Below are positions 25,690 through 38,782 of a stretch of DNA of 64,000 bases, piece after piece. The position numbers were made by a program, and so were the translations under genes. The notes beneath the pieces are model-generated. The model did not search any database and had not been told where the DNA came from. It saw nothing but the letters and a program-made list of their open reading frames with translations. This stretch comes from Nitrosopumilus cobalaminigenes (GTDB lineage: Archaea; Thermoproteota; Nitrososphaeria; Nitrososphaerales; Nitrosopumilaceae), in NCBI RefSeq assembly GCF_013407145.1, contig NZ_CP026993.1:558001-622000 (forward strand). Direction: 5' to 3'. The number at the start of each line of letters is the position of its first letter. Position 1 is the stretch's first letter.

Positions 25690-26040
25690 ATGCCTAATTT
25701 TGAATTAAAATTTTTAGCTGATAAAGTATATGTTCATCGATGGCCACAAGATTCTCTTGCTTGGGGCGATTCTATTCAAAAACAATTAGATGAAACAATC
25801 AACAAGAATCCTGAAAAAAAACAAGTGATAATAAATTCTAAATTAATTAATATCCAATCTATGGAATTTCATTCTTTAAAAAAAATTGGAATAACTGTGC
25901 CTCCTTTTAAAGATGAATGTACTCTAATTTTTGAAGGTAAGTTTGGTGGATTTTCCTCACATGTCCATATCACTATAAAATGTGACAATTATCTTGAAGT
26001 TTTTAATAATTTAATTTCTTGGAGAACACAATTTTTTTAA
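25690..26040 (+). CDS. hypothetical protein
   Basis: A 116-residue soluble protein with a beta-rich pattern (LKFLADKVYVHRWPQD; QVIINSKLINIQSMEFHSLK; VHITIKCDNYLEVFNN). It has no signal peptide and no recognised family. Its stop overlaps the convergent 26037-27335 gene by 4 bp. It follows the ion channel by 41 bp on the same strand, so it may be co-transcribed and could be a cytoplasmic partner; this is inference. Confidence 0.65.
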   Translation: MPNFELKFLADKVYVHRWPQDSLAWGDSIQKQLDETINKNPEKKQVIINSKLINIQSMEFHSLKKIGITVPPFKDECTLIFEGKFGGFSSHVHITIKCDNYLEVFNNLISWRTQFF

Positions 26041-27335
26041 TATTTGGCTGTACTTTTAGATGATTTTTCAGTATCAAATAATTCTTCAACTGATTTTTCA
26101 ATATGTTTCCAAAGATCTCCTCTGAATTTTGCATTTGCTGCCATTCCTATTCCTGCACTAACTCCCCAAGTTAATAATGCAGTTCCTGTAGCAATTGCCA
26201 TATTTTTGCCCCATTCTCCAGTTGTCATCTCTACTTTGAATCGTTCAGGTTTTCCTTGAATTAGAATGTGGATTGCTTTTCGTGTACCTGCTAATGTACT
26301 GCCAATTCCCCCTTTCCTTGCTTTGACAATAAACCATTTTTTTCCAGAGTCTTCTTCTAACAAAATATCTTTGAATTTATTTTTTGAGAAAAACTGCTCC
26401 ATTTTTCCTGCGAGCATCTTTAAATCAACATTTTTGTTTTTGAATGTTTTTTGTTTTCCTAAAAGTTTGTCAAGCTTACCTACCGTTAATTCTTTATTCT
26501 TTTTGGCAATTTCATTTTCAGGATCAACTTCCAACACTTTATCATAGAGTGCAGATGCTCCATCAAAATTGCCCACATGATAATCAAAATTCGCCTCTGA
26601 AATTGTCAAATTTACATCTACTTCTGGCTTTTGTCCTAACTCTTCTAATTTTTCATGCAAGTCTTCTTTTTCTTCCCGAATTTGTTCAATCTGCGTAACT
26701 ATTTCTTGAGTGATTTCAGGAACTTCTTTTTCCTTGATAATTTTAGGCTCAATGTGGATTTGTTGCAGTGTTTGTTGTTCTTTTCCTATTAGTATGACTA
26801 GTTGCTGTTTTATCACATCGATATCATTTTGCATTGATTCTTGACCTTTGAGTATTACTTCTTGACTCTCTTTGATTTCAGTTACATTGGTATTGATTTC
26901 AGTAATTCCCATTTGCAATTCTACTAATTTTTGATCAATTTTACTACTAGAACTAATCAGAATGTCTTTGAGGTTTTCTACTGTTTCTTCTTTTGCAGAA
27001 ATTTGTTTTAGATCTTGAACGTTTACTAATACTGCATCTAATTTTGTCGCAACTTCTTCATAATGTTTTTCTCCTTTATTTTTAAGATAATTGAAATAAT
27101 TCATTACCTCATTTGATTTTTCTTTGGGTGTTCCATCAAACGAATTGTAAATATTCCCTGCAACAATGCTAAATGGGGGCGGAATTGCAAGAGTGATGGC
27201 TGATTGAATAGCCTTGTTTAATGTAGGATGGTTTTCTTTAAACTTTGCAATTTTTTCATTTTGCTGTAATGCTGCAGCCTTTTTTTCAAACAGTAATAAT
27301 TTCTCATTAAATTCTGACCATGATGGTAGTCTCAA
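26037..27335 (-). CDS. coiled-coil protein with a TPR-like segment
   Basis: A 432-residue soluble protein. About residues 85-235 form a long heptad-rich coiled coil (IDQKLVELQMGITEINTNVT; QVTQIEQIREEKEDLHEKLE and similar). One TPR-like unit follows (FDGASALYDKVLEVDPENEI). The C-terminal domain of about 120 residues contains FIVKARKGGIGSTLAGTRKA and a hydrophobic glycine-rich helix (AIATGTALLTWGVSAGIGMA). No named family is recognised. It might bind membranes or carry a scaffold function. Confidence 0.75.
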   Translation of the reverse strand: MRLPSWSEFNEKLLLFEKKAAALQQNEKIAKFKENHPTLNKAIQSAITLAIPPPFSIVAGNIYNSFDGTPKEKSNEVMNYFNYLKNKGEKHYEEVATKLDAVLVNVQDLKQISAKEETVENLKDILISSSSKIDQKLVELQMGITEINTNVTEIKESQEVILKGQESMQNDIDVIKQQLVILIGKEQQTLQQIHIEPKIIKEKEVPEITQEIVTQIEQIREEKEDLHEKLEELGQKPEVDVNLTISEANFDYHVGNFDGASALYDKVLEVDPENEIAKKNKELTVGKLDKLLGKQKTFKNKNVDLKMLAGKMEQFFSKNKFKDILLEEDSGKKWFIVKARKGGIGSTLAGTRKAIHILIQGKPERFKVEMTTGEWGKNMAIATGTALLTWGVSAGIGMAANAKFRGDLWKHIEKSVEELFDTEKSSKSTAKY

Positions 27336-27431
27336 TCTAAACCCTCCAACCTATAATTGATGTTTTTTTAGATAGTTAAACTATATCATTTGATTGAACT
27401 TATTTACTTGATATATTATGACTATGTGGGC

Positions 27432-29294
27432 ATGGTGAAGTTACTAATTTCATTATTTGTTATTTTAACCATTCTTACAATTGGTCCTACAGCATTTGCC
27501 GATGAAATAGATGATAATTTTGATAATGGATTAGACTTACACGAACAAGCTTTTGATTCAAAAAATCAAGCCCTATATGATGATGCACTGTCTCAACATA
27601 AATCTGCAATTACTTTTTTTGATATGGTTTTAGATGAAGATCCGACAGACATTGATGCGTTAATATTCAAAGGAATTTCCCTACATGAAATCGCTGATAT
27701 CACTGACAATCCTAATTATTATGAAGATTCAATTCTTGTTTATGATATTCTTTTGAATCTAGAACCCAATTTGGCAGCAGCTTTAACCGGTAAAGGAAAT
27801 TCAATGATTTATGCAGGCTATATTTATGGTGATGATCATCCGTACATACAAGAAGGTTTAGCATTACAAAAACAAGCATTTCAAATTGATCCTGATGATT
27901 TTTATGTTTTAAATGAATACGCCAATAATTTGGCACAACTTGGAAAATATGGTGCAGCAATTGCTCTTTATGATAAAATGCTTGAACTTGATCCAAATGA
28001 TATTGATGCTCTTAACAACAAAGGAGTTGCACTGTTAGACCAAGGACATTATGAAGAAGCAATCCCTTATTTTGAAAAAGCATTAGAACAAGATCCTTTA
28101 GATTTTCTTCCATTACTAAATTTAGGATTGACGTTATCTTATCTTGAAAAATATTCTGAGGCAGTTCCAATTTTTAAGGATGTTCTTAAAAGAGATCCTG
28201 CAAACATTGATGCTTTAGTAAATGTTGGAATTGCATATTTGGCAAACGGAATGTATGATAAATCAATCACTTCCTTTGATAAAGTACTTGAAGACGAACC
28301 TGATAATTTTGATGCTTTAAAAAATAAAGCAACTGCACTTAGTTATGTTGGAGAATATGAGGATGCATTGGAAATTTTTAACGATATTTTATTAGAATCT
28401 CCAAACGATATTGAGTTATTAGAAAATAAAGCATGGACACATTATCAATTAAATCAATATGATGAATCTTTAACTATTCTTGAAAAGTTATTGAAAATTG
28501 ATCCTACAAATTCTAATGCATTACTTGCAAAAAGTACTGTATTGGCTGAAACTGGTAAAACAGAAGATGCAAAAACTGTTCTTTCTCAAGCCTCTGAAAA
28601 CTCTTCCATCAATGTATCTGAAAAAGAAATCATTGCTGTGAACAATTTGATTGAAACAGTAGAGAAAGGTGGGGACATCCAAGTTGCAAAATGTAAGGTA
28701 AACAATGATCTGAATCTTTTAGATTTTACACCTATTGGACAAATAATTAAAATTATTTCTCCCCCTCCAAAACAAATAGATTGTTCAAAAGCATATGCTG
28801 AATCAACACCGCAATCAACACCGCAATCAACACCGCAATCAACACCGCAATCAACACCGCAATCAACACCGCAATCAACACCGCAATCAACACAGCCACG
28901 TGGCAATGATGACGGCGGTTGTCTTATTGCAACTGCAACATATGGTACAGAACTAGCGCCTCAAGTACAATTACTAAGAGAAATCAGAGACAACACACTA
29001 TTCAGTACAACCTCTGGAACATCATTCATGTCCGGATTTAACACAATATACTATTCATTTGCACCAACTGTTGCAGATTGGGAAAGAGAAAGTCCGTTAT
29101 TCAAAGAAACAGTAAAGACGCTCATCACTCCAATGTTATCAACACTATCCATAATGTCATTAGCTGAAGATGGTTCAGAAGAACAAGTGTTAGGACTAGG
29201 GATTTCAGTCATTGCATTAAACTTGGGAATGTACATTGCAGCACCTGCAATGATTGGTTTGCAAGTTAGAAAAATCATTAAAAAATCCTTTTAG
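27432..29294 (+). CDS. secreted TPR protein with STPQ linker and CFI-box C-terminal domain
   Basis: About 620 residues. I chose the ATG at 27432, because the signal peptide (VKLLISLFVILTILTIGPTA, ending at FADE) starts there; the frame itself extends to 27390. Eleven or so TPRs follow (LDEDPTDIDALIFKGISLHE style). Seven perfect STPQ units come next, and then the CFI-box C-terminal domain ([21 protein letters not shown]) whose last hydrophobic helices probably anchor it in the membrane. Its final 378 bp look identical to those of the next gene. It is likely a surface-exposed scaffold or S-layer-associated protein. Confidence 0.9.
   Translation: MVKLLISLFVILTILTIGPTAFADEIDDNFDNGLDLHEQAFDSKNQALYDDALSQHKSAITFFDMVLDEDPTDIDALIFKGISLHEIADITDNPNYYEDSILVYDILLNLEPNLAAALTGKGNSMIYAGYIYGDDHPYIQEGLALQKQAFQIDPDDFYVLNEYANNLAQLGKYGAAIALYDKMLELDPNDIDALNNKGVALLDQGHYEEAIPYFEKALEQDPLDFLPLLNLGLTLSYLEKYSEAVPIFKDVLKRDPANIDALVNVGIAYLANGMYDKSITSFDKVLEDEPDNFDALKNKATALSYVGEYEDALEIFNDILLESPNDIELLENKAWTHYQLNQYDESLTILEKLLKIDPTNSNALLAKSTVLAETGKTEDAKTVLSQASENSSINVSEKEIIAVNNLIETVEKGGDIQVAKCKVNNDLNLLDFTPIGQIIKIISPPPKQIDCSKAYAESTPQSTPQSTPQSTPQSTPQSTPQSTPQSTQPRGNDDGGCLIATATYGTELAPQVQLLREIRDNTLFSTTSGTSFMSGFNTIYYSFAPTVADWERESPLFKETVKTLITPMLSTLSIMSLAEDGSEEQVLGLGISVIALNLGMYIAAPAMIGLQVRKIIKKSF
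28803..28886 (+). repeat. seven tandem copies of a 12-bp unit (STPQ)
   Basis: Seven head-to-tail copies of TCAACACCGCAA encode the STPQ linker between the TPR region and the CFI-box domain of the 27432 gene; an eighth copy is degenerate (TCAACACAGCCA). The perfect copies suggest length variation by slippage. Such Thr/Ser/Pro linkers outside the cell are possible glycosylation sites. Confidence 0.95.
28905..29282 (+). repeat. 378-bp duplicated CFI-box segment, copy 1
   Basis: By eye every base from here to 29282 matches 30013-30390 (offset 1108 bp). It covers the acidic lead-in and the whole CFI-box domain. The sequence differs at once on either side. The copies are direct repeats within two tandem genes. 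Confidence 0.95.
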
Positions 29295-29325
29295 ATCATT
29301 TAATTACTTTGTAAATTATTTCATT

Positions 29326-30405
29326 ATGGTTATGTTAAAGCTAACACTTTCATTGTTTTTGATATTTGTTTTAATTCTTGTAACTGTACCGAATTCATTT
29401 GCTGAACAAAGTGCTGAAGAATTATTTGAAATTGGTGTGGACTACTATTTTGAATTTTTTGATGACAGTGTTCAAGACTCAGGTTATAAAGCAATAGAAT
29501 ATTTTGATAAAGCTTTAGAGATTGACCCCGAACATCTTCAGGCACTTATTCATAAAGCAGAGATCCTTCATGGATTTGACGGTAATTTTGAAGAAACTAT
29601 GGCACTTTTCGATAAAGCTTTAGAGATTGATCCTACTGAACCTTACGCATTAGTCAATAAAGGTTCTGTACTTGCAAACAATGGTAATCTTGAAGAATCT
29701 ATGGCACTTTATGAAACTGCCTTAGAACATAATCCCGACTTCTTTCAAGCAAAGTTGAACATAGCGATTATACTTTATTCACAAGAAAAATATTCTGAGG
29801 CAATTCCACTTCTTCAAGAATATCTAGAAGAAACTGATGAGAATTTTGACATTGCAGAAATGCTATTAAAAAATGCTCAAGAAAATAGACCAGTCACTCA
29901 AGAAGAGTACAAAGAACTTGAGGAAAAATGGGATCCTACAAATTTAATTCCTATAACACTTTTAATAAAAGTAGTAGTGGCTTACGCAGAAACGGACAAT
30001 GAAGAAATTAGTAATGATGACGGCGGTTGTCTTATTGCAACTGCAACATATGGTACAGAACTAGCGCCTCAAGTACAATTACTAAGAGAAATCAGAGACA
30101 ACACACTATTCAGTACAACCTCTGGAACATCATTCATGTCCGGATTTAACACAATATACTATTCATTTGCACCAACTGTTGCAGATTGGGAAAGAGAAAG
30201 TCCGTTATTCAAAGAAACAGTAAAGACGCTCATCACTCCAATGTTATCAACACTATCCATAATGTCATTAGCTGAAGATGGTTCAGAAGAACAAGTGTTA
30301 GGACTAGGGATTTCAGTCATTGCATTAAACTTGGGAATGTACATTGCAGCACCTGCAATGATTGGTTTGCAAGTTAGAAAAATCATTAAATTTCAAAATT
30401 ACTAG
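29326..30405 (+). CDS. secreted TPR protein with CFI-box C-terminal domain
   Basis: About 359 residues from the ATG at 29326; the frame begins earlier at 29254. The signal peptide [20 protein letters not shown] ends near SFAEQS. Three to four TPRs follow ([60 protein letters not shown]). The CFI-box domain (residues about 230-359) is identical to that of the upstream gene. It lacks the STPQ linker. It lies 31 bp downstream of the first gene and is a likely tandem duplicate that kept only the tail in common. Confidence 0.9.
   Translation: MVMLKLTLSLFLIFVLILVTVPNSFAEQSAEELFEIGVDYYFEFFDDSVQDSGYKAIEYFDKALEIDPEHLQALIHKAEILHGFDGNFEETMALFDKALEIDPTEPYALVNKGSVLANNGNLEESMALYETALEHNPDFFQAKLNIAIILYSQEKYSEAIPLLQEYLEETDENFDIAEMLLKNAQENRPVTQEEYKELEEKWDPTNLIPITLLIKVVVAYAETDNEEISNDDGGCLIATATYGTELAPQVQLLREIRDNTLFSTTSGTSFMSGFNTIYYSFAPTVADWERESPLFKETVKTLITPMLSTLSIMSLAEDGSEEQVLGLGISVIALNLGMYIAAPAMIGLQVRKIIKFQNY
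30013..30390 (+). repeat. 378-bp duplicated CFI-box segment, copy 2
   Basis: Direct repeat of 28905-29282, apparently identical base for base. Third positions are also identical although the rest of the two genes has diverged strongly. This points to recent gene conversion or very recent copying of this module. Confidence 0.95.
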
Positions 30406-31690
30406 ATGCTAAAACCATTTTCCTGATATCTTCTTTAGTATGGGCGTCTGAAATTGCACCCAATTTTCCTGGCAAAAAGAATATGCCATCATGGGCTATC
30501 ATCTTAAAATGATATTTTGCAAGCATTTGGGAATCACACATTGCGACATGTGATGAATTTGTTATTTCCTCTACACCGTCTTTGAGAAAATGAGTCATGA
30601 ACAATGAGCCCTTACCTGTAATTGCCACTTTTCCATCAAATGCCTTTCCTATCTCTTTTCTTGCAAATTCTCCAAGTGAATTGATTTTTGAGTATGTTGA
30701 TTTTTTTGATTTTAATAGGCTCAGAGTTGCATGGCCTGAAGTCATTGATGCAGGATTTGCAGAAAATGTACCTCCTCCTACATAGGAGCGCTCTGATTTC
30801 TTTTTTCCTGTAGTATCTGCCTGCTCCATGATTTCTTTTTTACCGCACATTACTCCAATTGCCATTCCTCCCCCGACAATTTTTCCTAATGTTACAATGT
30901 CTGGATTAAGTTTCATTGTGGGATATAGACATCCATATCTAAATCTAAACCCTGTAACAATTTCATCTAATATGAATAATGAATTATTTTTATGAACAAA
31001 CTCTTGAATCCCTTTGAGATATTCTGGAGTTGCTGGAATGCATCCTCCTCCACCTAACACTGGTTCAATAATCACACCAGCTAAATCTTTTGAATGTTTT
31101 TTTAGAATTTTTAATGAACCTTCTAAATCATTATATGGAATTGAAACAATTTTTTCTTCATTTACTACTCCACTACTTTCAGATTCATTAAATGGCCAAT
31201 TGACACTTTTTAGTAAATCCGATGTATATCCGTGCCATCCTCCATCTATCTTTGCAATTATTTTTTTCCTTGTAACTGAACGAGCTAATCTAACTGCATA
31301 CATTGTAGCTTCAGTACCTGATGTAACATAACGAATTTTCTCTGCAACTGGAACTGCTTTTGAAATCATTTCAGATAATCTTACTGTCTGTTCATTTACA
31401 GTTCCATACATCCAACTCTTCTCAATTTGTTTTTGTAATGCATCTTTAACATTTTTTTTACCATGTCCAAATATCAAAGACCAATGGCCCATCCAATAAT
31501 CTGTAAACTTGTTATTATCTACATCGACAAGGTTTGTTCCTTTAGATGATTTGACAACAAATGGATAAGGTTCATAAAATCGTATGTTATGAGAAACACC
31601 ATTTACGTGAAGTTTGGATGACTTTGCAAATATTTTCGCTGAAGTCTTTGTCTTCTTTTTGTATTCTGAAATATAATTACTCAAAAGCAA
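30386..31690 (-). CDS. class III aminotransferase, glutamate-1-semialdehyde aminomutase-like
   Basis: A 434-residue PLP enzyme. The cofactor phosphate region is [30 protein letters not shown] carries the Asp that contacts the PLP ring nitrogen; [16 protein letters not shown] carries the Schiff-base Lys. The overall sequence resembles HemL, but it is not next to tetrapyrrole genes, and several family members act on other substrates, so I leave the symbol empty. It is convergent with the second CFI-box gene, overlapping it by 20 bp. It lies divergent from the rRNA operon. Confidence 0.85.
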   Translation of the reverse strand: MLLSNYISEYKKKTKTSAKIFAKSSKLHVNGVSHNIRFYEPYPFVVKSSKGTNLVDVDNNKFTDYWMGHWSLIFGHGKKNVKDALQKQIEKSWMYGTVNEQTVRLSEMISKAVPVAEKIRYVTSGTEATMYAVRLARSVTRKKIIAKIDGGWHGYTSDLLKSVNWPFNESESSGVVNEEKIVSIPYNDLEGSLKILKKHSKDLAGVIIEPVLGGGGCIPATPEYLKGIQEFVHKNNSLFILDEIVTGFRFRYGCLYPTMKLNPDIVTLGKIVGGGMAIGVMCGKKEIMEQADTTGKKKSERSYVGGGTFSANPASMTSGHATLSLLKSKKSTYSKINSLGEFARKEIGKAFDGKVAITGKGSLFMTHFLKDGVEEITNSSHVAMCDSQMLAKYHFKMIAHDGIFFLPGKLGAISDAHTKEDIRKMVLASSNFEI

Positions 31691-31815
31691 TTTTCAAACT
31701 AAGATCTGACATTTTAACTATTGATACGTGAAAATCTACCTTAAGCGAAATCAGCCCCAAAAAACATGTAATTTTTACAATATTTTGGCCCGATCAGGCA
31801 TAATTTCACGTATGG

Positions 31816-31822
31816 TTTATAT
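31816..31822 (+). promoter_or_regulatory. TATA box of the rRNA operon
   Basis: TTTATAT, a good archaeal box A, about 230 bp before 16S. The predicted start, about 25 bp downstream, falls just at the foot of the leader hairpin. No other equally good box lies between it and the 16S gene. Confidence 0.65.
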
Positions 31823-31845
31823 GGATTCTGGCTTTGTTGGCTTCT

Positions 31846-31929
31846 GCATACGTAACGCAATAGGCGGCGCTCGTGATGAAGTATGGCAAGATGCCACTTT
31901 GTGATTCATGGGCCTCCAGTTACGCATAC
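31846..31929 (+). ncRNA. structured rRNA leader element (possible small RNA)
   Basis: The outer arms GCATACGTAAC (31846-31856) and GTTACGCATAC (31919-31929) pair with a mismatch or two. Inside, TGGCA-AGA-TGCCA forms a tight hairpin, and AGGC/GCCT and TGAAGT/ACTTT-type pairings add support. A C-box-like GTGATGA lies at 31873-31879, but no D box is found at proper distance. It is not a tRNA: there is no T-arm consensus. Either a leader fold or a processed RNA is possible. Confidence 0.4.
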
Positions 31930-31968
31930 AAAAATGAGGATTTGATCAACAGATCAATATCTGAAATG

Positions 31969-31988
31969 TGAAGATTATGTGCATCCGT
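31969..31988 (+). other. 16S rRNA processing stem, 5' strand
   Basis: This 20-nt stretch pairs with 33534-33553 around the 16S gene (18 Watson-Crick plus two G-U pairs by eye). Partly complementary bases continue beyond it with bulges (GATCAATATC against GATTCAATAT-like), consistent with the archaeal bulge-helix-bulge cut by the tRNA-splicing endonuclease. Confidence 0.75.
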
Positions 31989-32046
31989 CAATTCCAATTA
32001 AAGTACAAATGTACTTCAATAATCAAAATACAAAATAATAATTCAG

Positions 32047-33518
<1,472 letters not shown>

Positions 33519-33533
33519 AGACATGGAAAGTGT

Positions 33534-33553
33534 ACGGGTGTACATAATCTTCA
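33534..33553 (+). other. 16S rRNA processing stem, 3' strand
   Basis: Complement of 31969-31988; see that entry. It lies 16 nt after the mature 3' end of 16S. Confidence 0.75.
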
Positions 33554-33630
33554 TATTGAATCATCGATGCAATGCATCACCAAAAGTGATGTATGAAGGA
33601 TGTAGTGGGTCCCTGCCAGGGGACTTGCAA

Positions 33631-33648
33631 TGATCGTCGTGCATAGTC
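33631..33648 (+). other. 23S rRNA processing stem, 5' strand
   Basis: The sequence TGATCGTCGTGCATAGTC pairs over 18 positions with 36678-36695 on the far side of 23S (16 Watson-Crick, two G-U). It would form the processing helix of the large-subunit precursor. Confidence 0.78.
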
Positions 33649-33659
33649 GTGTAATATGT

Positions 33660-36668
<3,009 letters not shown>

Positions 36669-36677
36669 TTACATAGA

Positions 36678-36695
36678 GACTATGCGCGATGATCA
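36678..36695 (+). other. 23S rRNA processing stem, 3' strand
   Basis: GACTATGCGCGATGATCA pairs with 33631-33648; see that entry. Confidence 0.78.
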
Positions 36696-36760
36696 TATTC
36701 ATATCATCAAGTGGAAATAACATATACACGACTTGTACGATGATTTCATTTTAAATCACA

Positions 36761-36815
36761 CATAGCGTTAGCTATGCATTTTTGATTTGACAATTATTCC
36801 CTAGCGTAAGCTAGG
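36761..36815 (+). terminator. two hairpins downstream of 23S, possible terminator
   Basis: CATAGC-GTTA-GCTATG (36761-36776) and CCTAGC-GTAA-GCTAGG (36800-36815) are two short perfect hairpins 24 nt apart, each followed by T-rich sequence (TTTTTGATTTG; ATTTTCAATTG). They are the best candidates for the 3' end of the rRNA transcript. Archaeal termination mainly uses the T tract, so the hairpins may instead protect the 3' end. Confidence 0.45.
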
Positions 36816-36919
36816 ATTTTCAATTGTTTGAAATTCCCTAGTGAAAACTATACACGAAAATATTTGGATCAAAAAATTGCGATTAAAATAATTTCCAAAG
36901 AAATTTTTTTGATTAAATT

Positions 36920-38782
36920 TTATTTTACTGTTAATGTATAGCTTTTAGGCGGATACATGGCTGTAGGGTTATCAATGCTTTCCCAAACGAAAAAAGTTAA
37001 ATCATATTCTCCCTGTTCTTCTGGAATCCAACCAATTTCAAAATATTCTATTTCTCCAGGAATTAAGTTTACCATATATGGAGTAAGATTCTTTGTAACT
37101 CCATTTTCATTTTGCATTTGTATTAACATAGCAGCAGAGTGTTCTGTATTCATATTTGTAGTGATATCTCCTGCAAATTTTACATATTCTCCTACATCAA
37201 TTTGTTGAATGGGATTGTTAAAAGTATCAAACAGTCCATCACTGCATATAGCTATTCTTTCTAATGGGGGGGGATTTTCTGATACTCCGTCGTATATTTT
37301 TATCGCCACTTGATCTTCTCCAATTAATCCTACATCATCAATGACAGTCAACGTGACTATGATTACCTCATTAGTAAACGTCTTATGAGTTACGGCCTCC
37401 CCTGATTTTGATATTCCACAAAAATCCCAATTGTATGTGATTATTTCACCATCTTCATCATCTGATTCTGATGCTGAAAAAGCAATATTTTGTCCAGTAA
37501 TGAAAGTATTGGAGGATAAGCTTATTTTTGCTATTGGACTGATAAAGGATTCAATTTCAGAAGAAATAATTTCAGATTTTATTCCTTGCCCTATTTCATT
37601 AACGGCTGAAACTTGAAAATAATATAATACATTTTTTGCTAAACCGTTTAACAAAACCACTGTTGAAGATCCCCCACCATTGTTGTAAATACTGAAGGAC
37701 TCATCAGAGCTTCTTTTGTATTCTATTATGTAGTCCGTAATTGGTGAACCCCCGTCATATGGAGCTGCCCATGATAATGAAATTTGTCCATTTTCGGAAA
37801 TAGCATTGAGATTGCTTATTTTGTGAGGTTTAGTTAATGGTGTCATATCTGTAATGTCTGAATTGGGGCCCTGTCCTAACTTGTTTACAGCCGTGACTTT
37901 AAAATCATAAGAAACTCCGTTTTCTAAACCGGATAACATGGAATTTGTTTTATTATTTTTACCATCGTTGTAAATACTAAATGTGCTATCGGAGCTTCTT
38001 TTGTATTCTATTATGTAGTCCGTAATTGGCGAACCCCCGTCATATGGAGCTGCCCATGATAATGAAATTTGTCCATTTTCAGTTAAAAGTGCTCTTACAT
38101 TTCTTATTTTATCTGGCTGTCCTTCTAGAATTGTAGAAACTATTTTTGATTCTGGACTTTGCCCTACTTCATTTTCTGCCATTACTATAAAGTCATATGA
38201 TGAACCTTTTGTCAATCCAGTTAAAGTAGCACCAGTTGAAGATCCAACCCCGTCGTTGTAAATACTAAATGTGCTATCGGAGCTTCTTTTGTATTCTATT
38301 ATGTAGTCCGTAATTGGTGAACCCCCGTCATATGGAGCTGCCCATGATAAGAAAACATTTGTACTGTCTGATGATATTTGTAAAGTGGTAATTTTAAATG
38401 GAATAACCATGGGAATTGTAGAAACTATTTTTGATTCTGGACTTTGCCCTACTTCATTTTCTGCCATTACTCTAAAGTCATATGATGAACCTTTTGTCAA
38501 TCCAGTTAAAGTTACACTAGTTGAAGATCCAACCCCGTCGTTGTAAATACTAAATGTGCTATCGGAGCTTCTTTTGTATTCTATTATGTAGTCCGTAATT
38601 GGTGAACCTCCATCTGATGCTGGTGATTGCCATGTTATTCTAATTTCTCCCTTGTTATTGATTGCACTTAGATTGGAAATAGGATCTGGCTCTTCAGGTA
38701 AATTTGTTAAAATTACATTTGCTGCAACTGTAAGACCTACAACAATACCTATGATGGTTCCCATGGTTTGGAGTTTATTCAA
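36920..38782 (-). CDS. surface protein with four fibronectin-III domains and a PKD domain
   Basis: A 620-residue protein. An N-terminal signal anchor (residues about 8-27) is followed by four FN3 domains of about 95 residues, each with GGSPITDYIIEYKRSSD. Then comes a PKD domain (FSASESDDEDGEIITYNWDF) and a C-terminal beta domain (about 505-620) ending TAMYPPKSYTLTVK, common in thaumarchaeal surface proteins. The FN3 coding repeats are nearly identical at the DNA level. It is probably displayed on the cell surface and binds proteins or polysaccharides. Confidence 0.92.
   Translation of the reverse strand: MNKLQTMGTIIGIVVGLTVAANVILTNLPEEPDPISNLSAINNKGEIRITWQSPASDGGSPITDYIIEYKRSSDSTFSIYNDGVGSSTSVTLTGLTKGSSYDFRVMAENEVGQSPESKIVSTIPMVIPFKITTLQISSDSTNVFLSWAAPYDGGSPITDYIIEYKRSSDSTFSIYNDGVGSSTGATLTGLTKGSSYDFIVMAENEVGQSPESKIVSTILEGQPDKIRNVRALLTENGQISLSWAAPYDGGSPITDYIIEYKRSSDSTFSIYNDGKNNKTNSMLSGLENGVSYDFKVTAVNKLGQGPNSDITDMTPLTKPHKISNLNAISENGQISLSWAAPYDGGSPITDYIIEYKRSSDESFSIYNNGGGSSTVVLLNGLAKNVLYYFQVSAVNEIGQGIKSEIISSEIESFISPIAKISLSSNTFITGQNIAFSASESDDEDGEIITYNWDFCGISKSGEAVTHKTFTNEVIIVTLTVIDDVGLIGEDQVAIKIYDGVSENPPPLERIAICSDGLFDTFNNPIQQIDVGEYVKFAGDITTNMNTEHSAAMLIQMQNENGVTKNLTPYMVNLIPGEIEYFEIGWIPEEQGEYDLTFFVWESIDNPTAMYPPKSYTLTVK
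37707..38606 (-). repeat. near-identical FN3 DNA repeats, period about 285-288 bp
   Basis: A block starting GAGCTTCTTTTGTATTCTAT on the plus strand recurs at 37707, 37992, 38280 and 38565. The first two copies agree over 89 nt except one T/C difference (37744 against 38029). The remaining copies are shortened at the 3' side. This shows recent duplication or conversion within the gene. Confidence 0.9.

Larger units (their letters stand above)
31691..32046 (+). promoter_or_regulatory. rRNA operon promoter and structured leader region
   Basis: This 356-bp gap without a protein gene holds the start of the rRNA operon. A TATA-like box TTTATAT lies at 31816-31822; transcription probably begins near 31845. 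Immediately upstream is a perfect 10-bp inverted repeat, ATACGTGAAA at 31724-31733 and TTTCACGTAT at 31804-31813. Downstream is a self-complementary block at 31846-31929 and then the 5' strand of the 16S processing stem at 31969-31988. No coding frame of interest is seen. Confidence 0.7.
33519..33659 (+). other. 16S-23S spacer without tRNA
   Basis: A 141-bp spacer that contains no tRNA gene, unlike the tRNA-Ala-containing spacer of many Euryarchaeota. It holds the 3' strand of the 16S stem (33534-33553), a small hairpin region (GATGCAATGCATC) and the 5' strand of the 23S stem (33631-33648). Confidence 0.8.

Noticed and set aside
28586-28906. Cys/Asp-rich frame opposite the STPQ repeat (GVDCGVDC repeats)
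   Set aside because: It is the antisense reading of the 12-bp tandem repeat inside a clear TPR/CFI-box gene.
31873-31963. C/D-box small RNA in the rRNA leader (GTGATGA C box at 31873, CTGA near 31960)
   Set aside because: The two boxes are about 85 nt apart, without the internal D'/C' boxes expected for an archaeal sRNA, so the match is probably chance.
33519-33659. tRNA gene in the 16S-23S spacer
   Set aside because: No T-arm consensus or acceptor stem could be found; complementary segments are explained by the processing stems.
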